Shown: positions 16,144-25,620 of the stretch, piece after piece
Layout of the letters: every line of letters starts with the position of its first letter
Position numbering within the stretch: position 1 is the stretch's first letter
Assembly: GCA_900314555.1 (NCBI GenBank)
Contig: OMVQ01000091.1
Span: 1-64,000, forward strand
Source: an uncultured Eubacteriales bacterium
GTDB lineage: Bacteria > Bacillota > Clostridia > Lachnospirales > Lachnospiraceae
Direction: 5' to 3'
DNA: 64,000 bases
The notes under the pieces: model-generated
What the model was told of the DNA's origin: nothing
What the model saw: only the letters and a program-made list of their open reading frames with translations
The model's database searches: none
Translations under genes and position numbers: made by a program

Positions 16144-18336
16144 ATGAGAAAAGGAAGTAATAAATTAAAAGAATATGATTTAGAAATGAGTCAGAAGTCA
16201 GAAAGAAAGCGTAGAAAGATAAATATAATTTTTCTTGCAATTTTCATTGGTATAATAATCATTTCCATAGAGTATATTGTACTTACTAATCGTGATATGA
16301 AAGCGACAGACAGAATTTCTAAAAAAACAATTTTGTATTTAGAGAAGAATATTAATAATTATGAGAATACAGTATTAAATGACAGGACAAACAGTCTGAT
16401 AGTTATTCAGGAGAAGAATACGGAATTAAATAATGCGTTACTACGAGATGGTGAATTTGGTATTGGTGAATTAGAAGATTACATAGATGACCAGCATATA
16501 ACAGGGGCAATAGTTATCGATAATAATTATAATGTGGTAATGGAAGCGAATACAGATAATAAAGGTTATGAATACTGGTACGATTTAATACATAGTGAAA
16601 TGGTAAGCAATATTCTTAAATATCACCAGAAATCATATATGACACGTTTAGAAATAGATGGAGAAAGCTATGATTTTGTTGCGTGTTATTGTGAGAGTTC
16701 TAATGGATTAGTGATTATATATAATGCCTGTGACTTAGCAAAGGCTGATAATGGCTATAGTTTAGATTCATTATTTGCTGATTGTATAATTAAAATGAAC
16801 GGAATTATTGTAGTTACAGATGATGATAATATTGTTGCATCTAATTCTAAGAGACTTCGTGGACTAAAAACGGAAATGTGTTATAAAATATTTAATATAA
16901 ATAATCTGATAGAGTTAGACAAAATGGTTAAATTACATACAGAGAATAAAATATGGTATGGAAGAGGTTCTGAAATAAACGGATATAAGGTGTTTGCTTT
17001 TTTTAATGAGAAAAAAGTATTCGAAACCAGAAGAATTGTTATCTTCTATAGTCTGGTTATTTTTCTTATATTTCTATTACTTTTATCTATAATATATTAC
17101 AGGATTGCGAATAATAACTTAGCACAATTGAAAGAATACCAGAAGCAACTCTATAAATCAATGGAGCAGGAGAAACGAGCCAACAGTGCGAAAACGGATT
17201 TCCTTAGACGAATGAGTCATGACATAAGAACACCTATTAACGGAATAAGAGGAATGGTTGAAATTAGCAGGCATAATATTGGAAATGAGGTTAAGCAGAC
17301 AGAGTGTCTTGATAAGATTATGGATGCATCAGGCTTTTTACTCAATCTTGTAAATAGTGTGTTAGATATGAATAAATTAGAGTCAGGCGAGATTAAGTTA
17401 GAAGAAAAGCCGTTTGACATAAAAGAGATAATAGATGTAATTATTCCGATGTTAGATATAAGGGCATCGGATTGTGGAATCAGTATAGACTGGGGCAGAA
17501 ACAGAGAAGAACATATAAGAGTTATTGGCAGTCCGTTGCATTTACAGCAGATATTACAGAACTTAATCAGCAATGCCATTAAATATAACAAGGAAAATGG
17601 TATGGTTAAATTCGAAAGAACCATTGTATCTAAAGATGATAAGATGGTAAATGTAAGGTTAATCTGTGAAGATACGGGAATCGGTATGAGTAAAGAGTTT
17701 CAAAAGAAAGCATTTGAACCATTTGCACAGGAGGATATTCCTGTCAGGCCTGCGTATACAGGAACTGGCTTAGGTCTTGCAATTGTGAAAGAATTAGTTG
17801 ATCAGATGAAGGGTACAATCACATTTACAAGTGAGCTTGGCAAAGGAACTAAATTCATAATTACAATTCCTTTTATACTTGATAAATCTGAAGAGACAGC
17901 TAAGATAACTGATAATGCCAATCATTATTTGATAAATGGAGCGAAGATATTAGTGGTTGAAGATAATGCCCTCAATATGGAGATAGTTGAATTTCTGCTT
18001 GAAAATGAGGGTGCAATCATAACGAAAGCCATAAATGGTAAAGAATGTGTTGATATATTCAGTGAATCAGAGATAGGTGAATTCGATGTAATCTTAATGG
18101 ATATAATGATGCCGGTTATGAATGGTCTTGATGCAACACGTTATATAAGAAAGTTAGAACGTGCTGATGCTAAGACGATTCCAATTATTGCAATGACCGC
18201 CAACGCATATACAGATGATATTGAAATCAGTATTAAAGCGGGTATGAACGGACATCTTTCAAAACCACTTAACACTACTGAGTTAAAGAAGATTATTGGA
18301 AAATATTATAATGAAATGCAAGAAAATATATTATAA
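16144..18336 (+). CDS. Membrane hybrid sensor histidine kinase
   Basis: A 730-residue kinase: transmembrane segment near residues 27-48, an extracytoplasmic sensor region (about 50-298), a second transmembrane segment (about 299-320), and a coiled coil. The HisKA domain has RMSHDIRTPINGI (phospho-acceptor His359). The HATPase has the N box NLISNAIKYN, DTGIGM, and TGTGLGLAIVKELV. The C-terminal receiver has DVILMDIMMPVMNGLD (Asp653). It has no HPt domain. It is probably co-transcribed with the solute-binding lipoprotein and lies directly before spo0A. Whether it phosphorylates Spo0A, or signals only through its own receiver, cannot be told from sequence. Confidence 0.92.
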   Translation: MRKGSNKLKEYDLEMSQKSERKRRKINIIFLAIFIGIIIISIEYIVLTNRDMKATDRISKKTILYLEKNINNYENTVLNDRTNSLIVIQEKNTELNNALLRDGEFGIGELEDYIDDQHITGAIVIDNNYNVVMEANTDNKGYEYWYDLIHSEMVSNILKYHQKSYMTRLEIDGESYDFVACYCESSNGLVIIYNACDLAKADNGYSLDSLFADCIIKMNGIIVVTDDDNIVASNSKRLRGLKTEMCYKIFNINNLIELDKMVKLHTENKIWYGRGSEINGYKVFAFFNEKKVFETRRIVIFYSLVIFLIFLLLLSIIYYRIANNNLAQLKEYQKQLYKSMEQEKRANSAKTDFLRRMSHDIRTPINGIRGMVEISRHNIGNEVKQTECLDKIMDASGFLLNLVNSVLDMNKLESGEIKLEEKPFDIKEIIDVIIPMLDIRASDCGISIDWGRNREEHIRVIGSPLHLQQILQNLISNAIKYNKENGMVKFERTIVSKDDKMVNVRLICEDTGIGMSKEFQKKAFEPFAQEDIPVRPAYTGTGLGLAIVKELVDQMKGTITFTSELGKGTKFIITIPFILDKSEETAKITDNANHYLINGAKILVVEDNALNMEIVEFLLENEGAIITKAINGKECVDIFSESEIGEFDVILMDIMMPVMNGLDATRYIRKLERADAKTIPIIAMTANAYTDDIEISIKAGMNGHLSKPLNTTELKKIIGKYYNEMQENIL

Positions 18337-18410
18337 TAAAGCCTTAAAAAACAGATAAGATAAATAGAAATAGTCTTAGAAAACAATATCCGTAAATATA
18401 TATATAAAGT

Positions 18411-18436
18411 ACAAAAGTCGAATTGTGTCGAAATTA
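18411..18436 (+). promoter_or_regulatory. Possible Spo0A binding site (0A box) upstream of spo0A
   Basis: TGTCGAA at 18426-18432 matches the 0A-box core TGNCGAA exactly. A second GTCGAA string lies 10 bases upstream (about 18417-18422). They sit about 95 bases before the spo0A ATG in a 188-bp gap with no other structure I recognise. Autoregulation of spo0A is known in relatives. A 7-base match in AT-rich DNA can also be chance. Confidence 0.4.
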
Positions 18437-18524
18437 TACGATGATATTCAGTTGCAATAATTTGTATGAAAATATATAATAATGTATGTAAAAAAATAGA
18501 AAGAAACAGGAGGATTAAGGGGAA

Positions 18525-19322
18525 ATGGAAAAGCTTAATGTTGTTATAGCAGAAGACAATGAAAGAATTTTGCAGATATTAGACGATTTACTTAGCAGTG
18601 ATGAAGAGATTGAAGTAGTTGGTAAGGCGAAAAATGGTGAAGAGGCAATAAATGTTATTGCTAAACAGGAACCCGACGTTGCATTAATAGATGTAATTAT
18701 GCCGAAATTTGATGGACTTGCGGTTATGGACAAGATAAATAAGAACACAACTATGAAAAAGAAGCCTGCATTTATCGTATTATCGGCAGTCGGAAGAGAG
18801 ACTATAACAGATGATGCTTTTAACCTTGGAGCATGCTATTACATTATGAAACCATTTGATAATGAGATGGTATTAAATCGTGTAAAGCATATGAAGAACA
18901 GTATGAAAAAGAAGAGCCTGGAGCCAAGAAAGATTAATTCATTCGAGAATAAAAAAGAATACATAGAAAGAAATCTTGAAAGTGATGTTACAAATATCAT
19001 TCATGAAGTAGGCGTTCCGGCACATATTAAGGGATATCAGTTCCTTAGGGATGCAATTATAATGTCAATTAATGATATGGAAATGCTCAATTCAATAACA
19101 AAGATTTTATATCCGACAATTGCTAAGAAGAATAATACTACACCTAGCAGGGTTGAAAGAGCAATAAGACATGCGATAGAAGTTGCATGGACAAGAGGAA
19201 AAATGGATACGATAGATGAATTATTCGGATATACTGTGAACAATGGTAAGGGTAAACCTACTAATTCTGAATTCATTGCACTTATAGCGGATAAAATCAG
19301 ATTAGAATATAAGTGCGATTAG
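18525..19322 (+). CDS. spo0A: Sporulation transcription factor Spo0A
   Basis: A 265-residue response regulator. The receiver domain (residues 3-125) has the acidic pocket ED near 11 and the phospho-acceptor Asp56 in [12 protein letters not shown]. The Spo0A-specific C-terminal DNA-binding domain (about 150-265) carries [31 protein letters not shown] and [15 protein letters not shown]. It is the master regulator of sporulation entry. It has a strong AGGAGG ribosome site. It is normally adjacent to spoIVB; here a kinase module sits between them. Confidence 0.97.
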   Translation: MEKLNVVIAEDNERILQILDDLLSSDEEIEVVGKAKNGEEAINVIAKQEPDVALIDVIMPKFDGLAVMDKINKNTTMKKKPAFIVLSAVGRETITDDAFNLGACYYIMKPFDNEMVLNRVKHMKNSMKKKSLEPRKINSFENKKEYIERNLESDVTNIIHEVGVPAHIKGYQFLRDAIIMSINDMEMLNSITKILYPTIAKKNNTTPSRVERAIRHAIEVAWTRGKMDTIDELFGYTVNNGKGKPTNSEFIALIADKIRLEYKCD

Positions 19323-19333
19323 ATAAAAAACAC

Positions 19334-19362
19334 TTTAAATGATATGAAAAATGAGTTATAAT
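19334..19362 (+). promoter_or_regulatory. Probable sigma-A type promoter of glgA
   Basis: The -10 box TATAAT is at 19357-19362. It is preceded by a 17-base spacer and a weak -35 box TTTAAA at 19334-19339. Confidence 0.5.
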
Positions 19363-19481
19363 ATCTTTGTATGTAAATATGAATATTATTATAGCTCTTT
19401 TTTTGAGCCACGTTATTAATATTAATAAACAATTTTGCCTGCGTAAGTAAGCAGGGAGAGTAGAAAGGTTTGGTTGCTTAT

Positions 19482-20927
19482 ATGAAGAATATACTGTTTG
19501 TTGCATCAGAGGCAGTTCCTTTTATTAAAACAGGAGGACTTGCAGATGTAGTTGGTTCTTTACCAAAATGCTTTGATAAAAATGAATTTGATGTGCGTGT
19601 AATATTGCCAAAATATCTTAGTATGCCATGGCATTTTACAGAAAAACTAGAATTTATTTCATACTTTTATATGGATATAGGATATAGAAGTAAATATGTT
19701 GGTGTATTTAAGTTAGTTCATGACGGAATAACCTTTTATTTTATAGATAATGAGGCATATTTTGGTGGTCCAAAGCCTTATGGAGATTTAAAATATGACT
19801 TAGAGAAATTTGCATTTTTCTCAAGAGCAGCATTATCTGTTCTTCCTGTCATAGGATTCAAGCCTGATATAGTACATTGTCATGACTGGCAGACAGGTCT
19901 TGTTCCTGTATATATGAAGGATAGTTTCAGAGGTGGTGAATTCTATCAGAATATGAAGTCAATAATGACAATACATAATCTTAAGTTCCAGGGTGTATGG
20001 GATATTAAGACAATTCAGGCAGACTCAGGTCTTTCAGATTATTATTTCACATCGGATAAACTTAAGGTATATGATGATGCTAACCTCTTAAAAGGTGGTA
20101 TCGCATATGCAGATTTCATCACAACAGTTAGCGAGACTTATGCTGAAGAGATTAAGACTGCATTTTATGGTGAAGGACTTGATGGATTAATGAGAGCCAG
20201 AAGTAATTCACTTTGCGGAATTGTAAATGGTATTGATTATGATGAATATAATCCTGAAACAGATGACAGAATACCATATAAATATAATGCAATTAATTTT
20301 AGAAAAGAGAAATATAAGAACAAGCTTGCACTGCAGGAACAGTTAGGTTTAGAAGTTAATAAAGATAAATTTATGATAGGTCTTGTATCAAGACTTACAG
20401 ACCAGAAAGGTCTTGACTTAATTGCTTGTGTTATGGATGAGATATGTACAGATGACGTACAGTTTGTAATTCTTGGAACAGGTGAAGAGAAATATGAGAA
20501 TATGTTCAGATATTATGATTGGAAGTATGGTAACAGAGTTTCAGCTAATATTTATTATTCAGAGGATATGTCACACAGAGTATATGCTGCATGTGATGCG
20601 TTCTTAATGCCATCATTATTCGAGCCATGTGGCCTCAGTCAGTTAATGAGTTTAAGATATGGAACTATTCCGATTGTAAGAGAAACAGGTGGTCTTAAAG
20701 ATACTGTTGAACCATATAATCAGTATGAAAGCACAGGTACAGGTTTCTCATTTAAGAATTATAATGCTCACGAAATGCTTGACATTATCCGTTATGCGAA
20801 ATATATTTATTATAATAACAAGAGAGAGTGGAATAAGTTAACAGACAGAGCTATGGCAGCAGATTTCTCTTGGGCTAACTCAGCTAAGAAGTATGAGAAT
20901 CTTTATAATTGGTTACTTGGCTGGTAG
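19482..20927 (+). CDS. glgA: Glycogen synthase (GT5, ADP-glucose type)
   Basis: A 481-residue starch/glycogen synthase that elongates alpha-1,4-glucan from ADP-glucose. It has the N-terminal KTGGLADVVGSLPK motif (about residues 15-28), HCHDWQTGLVP, the GIDYDEYNP segment, LVSRLTDQKGLDL, and the retaining-GT motif PSLFEPCGLSQL...GGLKDTV. The family start is MKNILFVASEAVP, so I chose ATG at 19482 over the TTG at 19470. The ribosome site AAAGG at 19464 is distant. No other glg gene lies beside it, but an intracellular alpha-amylase follows 3 kb on. Confidence 0.94.
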   Translation: MKNILFVASEAVPFIKTGGLADVVGSLPKCFDKNEFDVRVILPKYLSMPWHFTEKLEFISYFYMDIGYRSKYVGVFKLVHDGITFYFIDNEAYFGGPKPYGDLKYDLEKFAFFSRAALSVLPVIGFKPDIVHCHDWQTGLVPVYMKDSFRGGEFYQNMKSIMTIHNLKFQGVWDIKTIQADSGLSDYYFTSDKLKVYDDANLLKGGIAYADFITTVSETYAEEIKTAFYGEGLDGLMRARSNSLCGIVNGIDYDEYNPETDDRIPYKYNAINFRKEKYKNKLALQEQLGLEVNKDKFMIGLVSRLTDQKGLDLIACVMDEICTDDVQFVILGTGEEKYENMFRYYDWKYGNRVSANIYYSEDMSHRVYAACDAFLMPSLFEPCGLSQLMSLRYGTIPIVRETGGLKDTVEPYNQYESTGTGFSFKNYNAHEMLDIIRYAKYIYYNNKREWNKLTDRAMAADFSWANSAKKYENLYNWLLGW

Positions 20928-20939
20928 AAAGGAATTCTG

Positions 20940-21509
20940 ATGAATAAAGAAATCTATGGTGATATCAGAAGAAACGATATTATCAGGAAACTTAATACAG
21001 AGAAATGGTTAACCGGTAAAGAATGTCTTAATGACAAGAGATATATGGAATGTGTCTATGATATAATGGACAATGAGAAATTTCAGGAGATGGATAAATA
21101 TATCCAGCATGGGACGACTACAACATTAGAACATTGCATATCAGTATCTTATATAAGTTATAAGATATGTAAATATTACAATTTTGATTATATTTCGGCT
21201 GCAAGAGGTGGGTTATTACACGATTTATTCCTGTATGACTGGCATACACACAGTAAGGAGACCGGTGAACATTTTCATGGGTTTACACACCCACGTACAG
21301 CACTTAATAATGCTGATAAATATTTTGAATTAAATGATGTTGAAAGGGATATTATTCTTAAACATATGTGGCCACTTACAGTAATTCCGCCTAAGACAAT
21401 GGAGGGTTATGTTGTAATGTATGTAGATAAATATTGTGGCTTTTTAGAAACTGTTAATCGTATAAAGAAGAAATTGCCTAATTTTGAAAATGCAATAAAA
21501 ATACATTAA
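20940..21509 (+). CDS. HD domain protein
   Basis: A 189-residue HD-superfamily phosphohydrolase-like protein. The metal-binding pattern is readable: H in LEHCISVSY, HD in GGLLHDLFLYDWH, H in FTHPRTA, and a late HMWPL. The substrate is unknown; proteins of this type are conserved in Lachnospiraceae next to glgA or the following membrane gene. It begins 12 bases after glgA with AAAGGA before its ATG and is probably co-transcribed with it. Confidence 0.8.
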   Translation: MNKEIYGDIRRNDIIRKLNTEKWLTGKECLNDKRYMECVYDIMDNEKFQEMDKYIQHGTTTTLEHCISVSYISYKICKYYNFDYISAARGGLLHDLFLYDWHTHSKETGEHFHGFTHPRTALNNADKYFELNDVERDIILKHMWPLTVIPPKTMEGYVVMYVDKYCGFLETVNRIKKKLPNFENAIKIH

Positions 21510-21527
21510 GGATATGGAGATTTAGAT

Positions 21528-22106
21528 ATGTGGAACATTAGAGTACCGGGAATTGGAGAAAACTTTTATGACTTTGCGTTATGGTTTTTAGTGTACAGTG
21601 TTATGGGTTGGGTTGTTGAAACTATCTACATTTCTTATTGTAATAAGAAATTTACTAACAGAGGCTTTATTCATGGACCAATATGTCCGATATATGGTTT
21701 TGGCGGAATTTTTGTACATACAGCTTTAAAAAGCTTCTCAGGTCATTATGTAACAATATTTATCTTGGGTTCCTGTCTTGCAACATGCGTTGAATTTATG
21801 ACAGCTAAGATAATGATTAAGGTATTTGGCTGCTTATGGTGGGATTACAGTAATAAACCATTTAATTACAAAGGAATACTCTGCTTAGAGAGTTGTATCG
21901 CATGGGGCTTATATTCCGTTGCAGATGCGGCATTCATTAAGAATGTTGTATTTATGGGAATAATGAGAATTCCATTTAAGATTGGTAAAGCAATTGTACT
22001 TTGTGCATTTATCTATTATACAATTGACTTTATAGTAAGTGTATATATGTCAGCAAAAGGCAAGGTTGAATCAGAAGATAATAATATATTGCAATTTAAG
22101 GCATAG
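21528..22106 (+). CDS. Putative ABC-transporter type membrane protein (CmpB family)
   Basis: A 192-residue polytopic protein of the family annotated as putative ABC-transporter type IV/CmpB (PF06541). It has four to five hydrophobic segments with the signatures VYSVMGWVVETIY, NRGFIHGPICPIYGFGG and the CLWWDYSNKPFNYKGILCLESC-like region. The annotation name is historical and no transport function is shown. It is the last gene of the glgA transcription unit and is followed by a shared terminator at 22149-22208. Confidence 0.8.
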   Translation: MWNIRVPGIGENFYDFALWFLVYSVMGWVVETIYISYCNKKFTNRGFIHGPICPIYGFGGIFVHTALKSFSGHYVTIFILGSCLATCVEFMTAKIMIKVFGCLWWDYSNKPFNYKGILCLESCIAWGLYSVADAAFIKNVVFMGIMRIPFKIGKAIVLCAFIYYTIDFIVSVYMSAKGKVESEDNNILQFKA

Positions 22107-22148
22107 AAAATATATAATAACAAATACAAGAGAATAAGAGAAAATGAA

Positions 22149-22208
22149 AAAGAAGAGTGCCAAAGGCCGGTTCCTTTAATAAGGATTGGACTTCTGACAC
22201 TCTTCTTT
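22149..22208. terminator. Bidirectional terminator between convergent genes
   Basis: AAAGAAGAGTG (22149-22159) pairs with CACTCTTCTTT (22198-22208), with further inner pairing. A-tract and T-tract flanks serve both the + gene ending at 22106 and the - gene ending at 22247. Confidence 0.75.
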
Positions 22209-22246
22209 AATTTGTTGCTATAGAACAAAAACTTTGATGGCCAGGA

Positions 22247-22576
22247 TTAGTCATCAATTTCATCTTCAGGAATTAATTCATCATATTCCTGAGAATCTAA
22301 TAATTCGTCAAATGCATCTGCAACTGCTTCGTATTCATCATCATCTAAGATGTTGTCTAAAGATGGTTCGCCGTCTTCTGATTCCATATATTTATATAAA
22401 TATACTTCACCCTCTTCAGCAGCTTCGCCCTCAAGTGGAAGAAGTGCGATATAATCATTTTTGCCTACAGGGAAGATAGTAAGAACAGCACATTCAACAC
22501 TTGTACCGTCATCAAGTTCAAGAGTAACAGTAGCTTCTTCATCATTTTCTAATTCCTGATTTTCTAAATCGCTCAT
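22247..22576 (-). CDS. DUF1292 domain protein
   Basis: A 109-residue very acidic protein with the DUF1292 core: VTLELDDGTSVECAVLTIFPVGKNDYIALLPLEG and YLYKYMESEDGEPSLDNI. It also carries an Asp/Glu-rich C-terminal tail (DDDEYEAVADAFDELL). The family (YrzB-like) is common in Firmicutes and of unknown function. GAGG lies 7 bases before its ATG. It is a single minus-strand gene, divergent from birA across a 283-bp AT-rich gap that must hold both promoters. Confidence 0.88.
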   Translation of the reverse strand: MSDLENQELENDEEATVTLELDDGTSVECAVLTIFPVGKNDYIALLPLEGEAAEEGEVYLYKYMESEDGEPSLDNILDDDEYEAVADAFDELLDSQEYDELIPEDEIDD

Positions 22577-22859
22577 TTACAAACCTCGTTTCAATATTAT
22601 TAAGAAGAAAAACTCTTCTTTTGATACTTTATCAGATAGTATTACAAAATGCAACTTAAAATATACTAAGTCGCAGATAATTTTCATAACATATAAAATG
22701 TAATATAAACACGAATAAAATCGACTAAAGATGTATTTATAAGATTTGACCATTTTAAATAACAAATTAAGTTTAAAAGGCTTTAAAAACTTATTGATTT
22801 GGTGTAGAATACAGAGATAGTAAAATCGATTATTGTAATACATAAGGATTGGTGTAAAA

Positions 22860-23849
22860 ATGAGTGTAAAAGATAACGTTTTAAAAATTTTAGAAGATAA
22901 TAAAGGTAAACATTTCTCAGGAGAAGAAATAGCTAAAGAATTAGATGTCAGCAGAAGTGCTGTATGGAAAGCTGTAAAGACACTTACAAAAGAGGGTTAT
23001 AATATAGTTGGAATAAATAACAAGGGATATTGTATGTTAGAAAACAGTGATGTTATTTCAAGAGAAGAGATAGAGAAGAATCTGAATAAAGAATTGAGAG
23101 CTAAAGCTGATATAGAAGTCTATAAGATCATAACATCGACTAATGCAGTTTTAAAGAAGATGGCTTCAGAAGGGGCGAAAGAATGGAAGATATTAGTTGC
23201 AGAAGAACAGACCAATGGCAGAGGCAGACTTAACAGGAATTTCTATTCGCCATCGAACAGCGGAATTTATATGAGTATTTTATTAAAACCTGAGGTTATA
23301 TCTACAGAAGCATTATTTATAACAACAATGGCTGCGGTAGCGGTTTCAGAAGCAATCGAGAAAGTGACTAATGTCAAAACAGAAATCAAATGGGTTAATG
23401 ATGTATATTGCAACGGTAAAAAGGTATGCGGTATTCTTACAGAAGCTTCACTTAACTTAGAGAATGGGAAACTTGACTATGCAGTTTTGGGAATAGGAAT
23501 TAATTTAAAGACACCTAAAGATGAATTTCCGGAGGATATAAGAAATATAGCGGCAGGTTTTATGGATGGAACAGAGTGTGAAATAGAAAATCTCCGTTCA
23601 AAGATAACCTCCGAAGTATTGTCCAATATATATAAATATTATAAACATTTAGAAAAACACGAATTTATGGACAAATACAAAGAAAAATCAATGCTTATCG
23701 GTAAATACGTATACATAAAAGATAAAGAGCCAAAAGAGCAGCTTTTAGTTAAAGATATTGATGATACTGCGGCACTTGTAGTCGAACACAGTGACGGAAG
23801 AATAGAGAAACTGTCTACGGGCGAAGTTTCGGTAAGACTTATGGATTAG
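22860..23849 (+). CDS. birA: Biotin protein ligase / biotin repressor
   Basis: A 329-residue bifunctional BirA. The N-terminal winged helix (residues 1-65) has GEEIAKELDVSRSAVWKAVKTL. The ligase core has the biotinyl-AMP loop NGRGRLNRNFYSP (about 118-130), KWVNDVYCNGKKVCGILTEA and VLGIGINL. The C-terminal SH3-like domain follows. It attaches biotin to carboxylase subunits and may repress biotin genes. No biotin gene lies nearby. Confidence 0.94.
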   Translation: MSVKDNVLKILEDNKGKHFSGEEIAKELDVSRSAVWKAVKTLTKEGYNIVGINNKGYCMLENSDVISREEIEKNLNKELRAKADIEVYKIITSTNAVLKKMASEGAKEWKILVAEEQTNGRGRLNRNFYSPSNSGIYMSILLKPEVISTEALFITTMAAVAVSEAIEKVTNVKTEIKWVNDVYCNGKKVCGILTEASLNLENGKLDYAVLGIGINLKTPKDEFPEDIRNIAAGFMDGTECEIENLRSKITSEVLSNIYKYYKHLEKHEFMDKYKEKSMLIGKYVYIKDKEPKEQLLVKDIDDTAALVVEHSDGRIEKLSTGEVSVRLMD

Positions 23850-23969
23850 TACATTATATTATTTAATAAGTAACTCGATAATGCATTAGTATCTTATTTG
23901 ATTTAAAAATGATTAAATACCAGATTATATATGAATTAAATTATAATGGTTTAAAGAAAGGTTTTCGTT

Positions 23970-25565
23970 ATGGAAAGAAATAAAACAATGATGCAAGATT
24001 TTGAATGGTATTTAAAACCAGACGCATCACATTGGAAGAGAGTAGCAAAAGAAGCTCCTGTATTAAAAGCGGCGGGAATTACAGCAGTATGGTTACCACC
24101 TGCTTATAAAGGTGCAAGCGGTATAAATGATGTAGGTTATGCAGTTTATGACTTATATGATTTAGGCGAATTTAACCAGAAAGGCACTATACCTACTAAA
24201 TACGGAACTAAAGATGAGTATCTTGAGGCTGTCAGAACTTTACAGCAGAATAATATAGAAGTGTTAGCTGATATTGTATTAGGGCACCGAATGGGGGCAG
24301 ATGAAAAAGAACGAATCTTTGCATATGGTTATGATGAAAATGATAGAAATGTAGAGATTCAGGGTAAGAAAAAGATTACTGTATGGACTAAATTCACATT
24401 TCCTGGACGAAATGGTAAATATTCTGATTTCAAATGGGACTGGACAAATTTCCATGGAACAGATTATGATGCTAAGAGTCAGGAAAATGGTATCTATAGA
24501 TTCATTGGTAAAGAATGGGATAGTGATGTTGACGGCGAATTTGGCAATTATGATTACCTTATGGGTGTTGACTTAGATATGAGTGACGAGGAAGTATTAG
24601 AAGAATTAGACAGATGGGGAAAATGGTATTTTGAATTCACTGGTGTAGACGGCTTCAGATTAGACGCTGTTAAGCATATTGACTTTAATTTCTATAAGAA
24701 CTGGCTGACGAGTCTTAGAAAAGAATTTAATAAGCCGATATTTGCGGTTGGTGAGTATTGGAATGCAGAATTACCTATTCTGGAAAGATATATTGAGAAA
24801 ACAGAATCAACACTTTCTTTATTCGATGTTCCGTTGCATTTTAATATGTATCACGCATCAAGAAGTAATGGCTATTTTGATATGAGATATATTCTTAAGA
24901 ACACATTGTTAAGTTCAAGACCTGACTTATCAGTTACTTTTGTAGATAATCATGATACACAATATGGACAGGCTTTGGAGTCTTTTGTGCTCGAATGGTT
25001 TAAACCACACGCCTATTCACTTATTTTACTTCGAAATGAGGGATATCCATGTGTATTCTATGGTGATTTCTACGGAATACCACACGATAAGATAAAGCCT
25101 GTTAAAGATTTGAAAACTTTACTTAAATTAAGAACCTATAATGCTTATGGAAGATTACACGATTATTTTGATAATGATAAAATAGTAGGCTGGACTTTAG
25201 AAGGTGTCGATGAATATAAGAATTCCGGTCTGGCAGTTTTAATGACAGTTGAAAAAGGTGGAAGTAAGAAGATGTATGTCGGAAAGCATTTTGCAGGACT
25301 TACATTTGTAGATGCGCTTAGAAATGTAACGGAGAATGTAGTAATTGATGAAGATGGCTTCGGAACATTCAAGGTTAATGATGGTTCAGTGTCAGTATAC
25401 CGCCTAAAAATCGGACAAACTGTTGGAACAAGAAGTGAAGAGCCATTTATCAATGAACATGAAGTATCTGCGTATGCAGAAGTTGTTAACGGAACAGAAC
25501 CAGAGACATTCTATGGAAGTAATTATAAGCATTTAGAAGAAAATACTTCTGAAATGATGGAATAA
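23970..25565 (+). CDS. Cytoplasmic alpha-amylase (GH13)
   Basis: A 531-residue GH13 subfamily 5-type alpha-amylase without a signal peptide, so it is intracellular. Conserved regions are visible: ADIVLGHRMG (region I), GFRLDAVKHI (nucleophile Asp near 229), GEYWNAE (acid/base Glu), and TFVDNHDTQ (transition-state Asp). It would hydrolyse internal alpha-1,4-glucans such as glycogen made by GlgA at 19.5 kb. The 120-bp gap before it is AT-rich, with AAAGG before the ATG. Confidence 0.92.
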   Translation: MERNKTMMQDFEWYLKPDASHWKRVAKEAPVLKAAGITAVWLPPAYKGASGINDVGYAVYDLYDLGEFNQKGTIPTKYGTKDEYLEAVRTLQQNNIEVLADIVLGHRMGADEKERIFAYGYDENDRNVEIQGKKKITVWTKFTFPGRNGKYSDFKWDWTNFHGTDYDAKSQENGIYRFIGKEWDSDVDGEFGNYDYLMGVDLDMSDEEVLEELDRWGKWYFEFTGVDGFRLDAVKHIDFNFYKNWLTSLRKEFNKPIFAVGEYWNAELPILERYIEKTESTLSLFDVPLHFNMYHASRSNGYFDMRYILKNTLLSSRPDLSVTFVDNHDTQYGQALESFVLEWFKPHAYSLILLRNEGYPCVFYGDFYGIPHDKIKPVKDLKTLLKLRTYNAYGRLHDYFDNDKIVGWTLEGVDEYKNSGLAVLMTVEKGGSKKMYVGKHFAGLTFVDALRNVTENVVIDEDGFGTFKVNDGSVSVYRLKIGQTVGTRSEEPFINEHEVSAYAEVVNGTEPETFYGSNYKHLEENTSEMME

Positions 25566-25620
25566 AGAAGAAATAGAAATGGCGAAAAATGTTTGAATAA
25601 ATAAAATGGTGGTGAAATGA

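Noticed and set aside
22234..22479. Plus-strand 81-codon frame opposite the DUF1292 gene
   Set aside because: His/Leu/Arg-rich composition is what the antisense of an acidic protein gives; the minus-strand gene is the real one.
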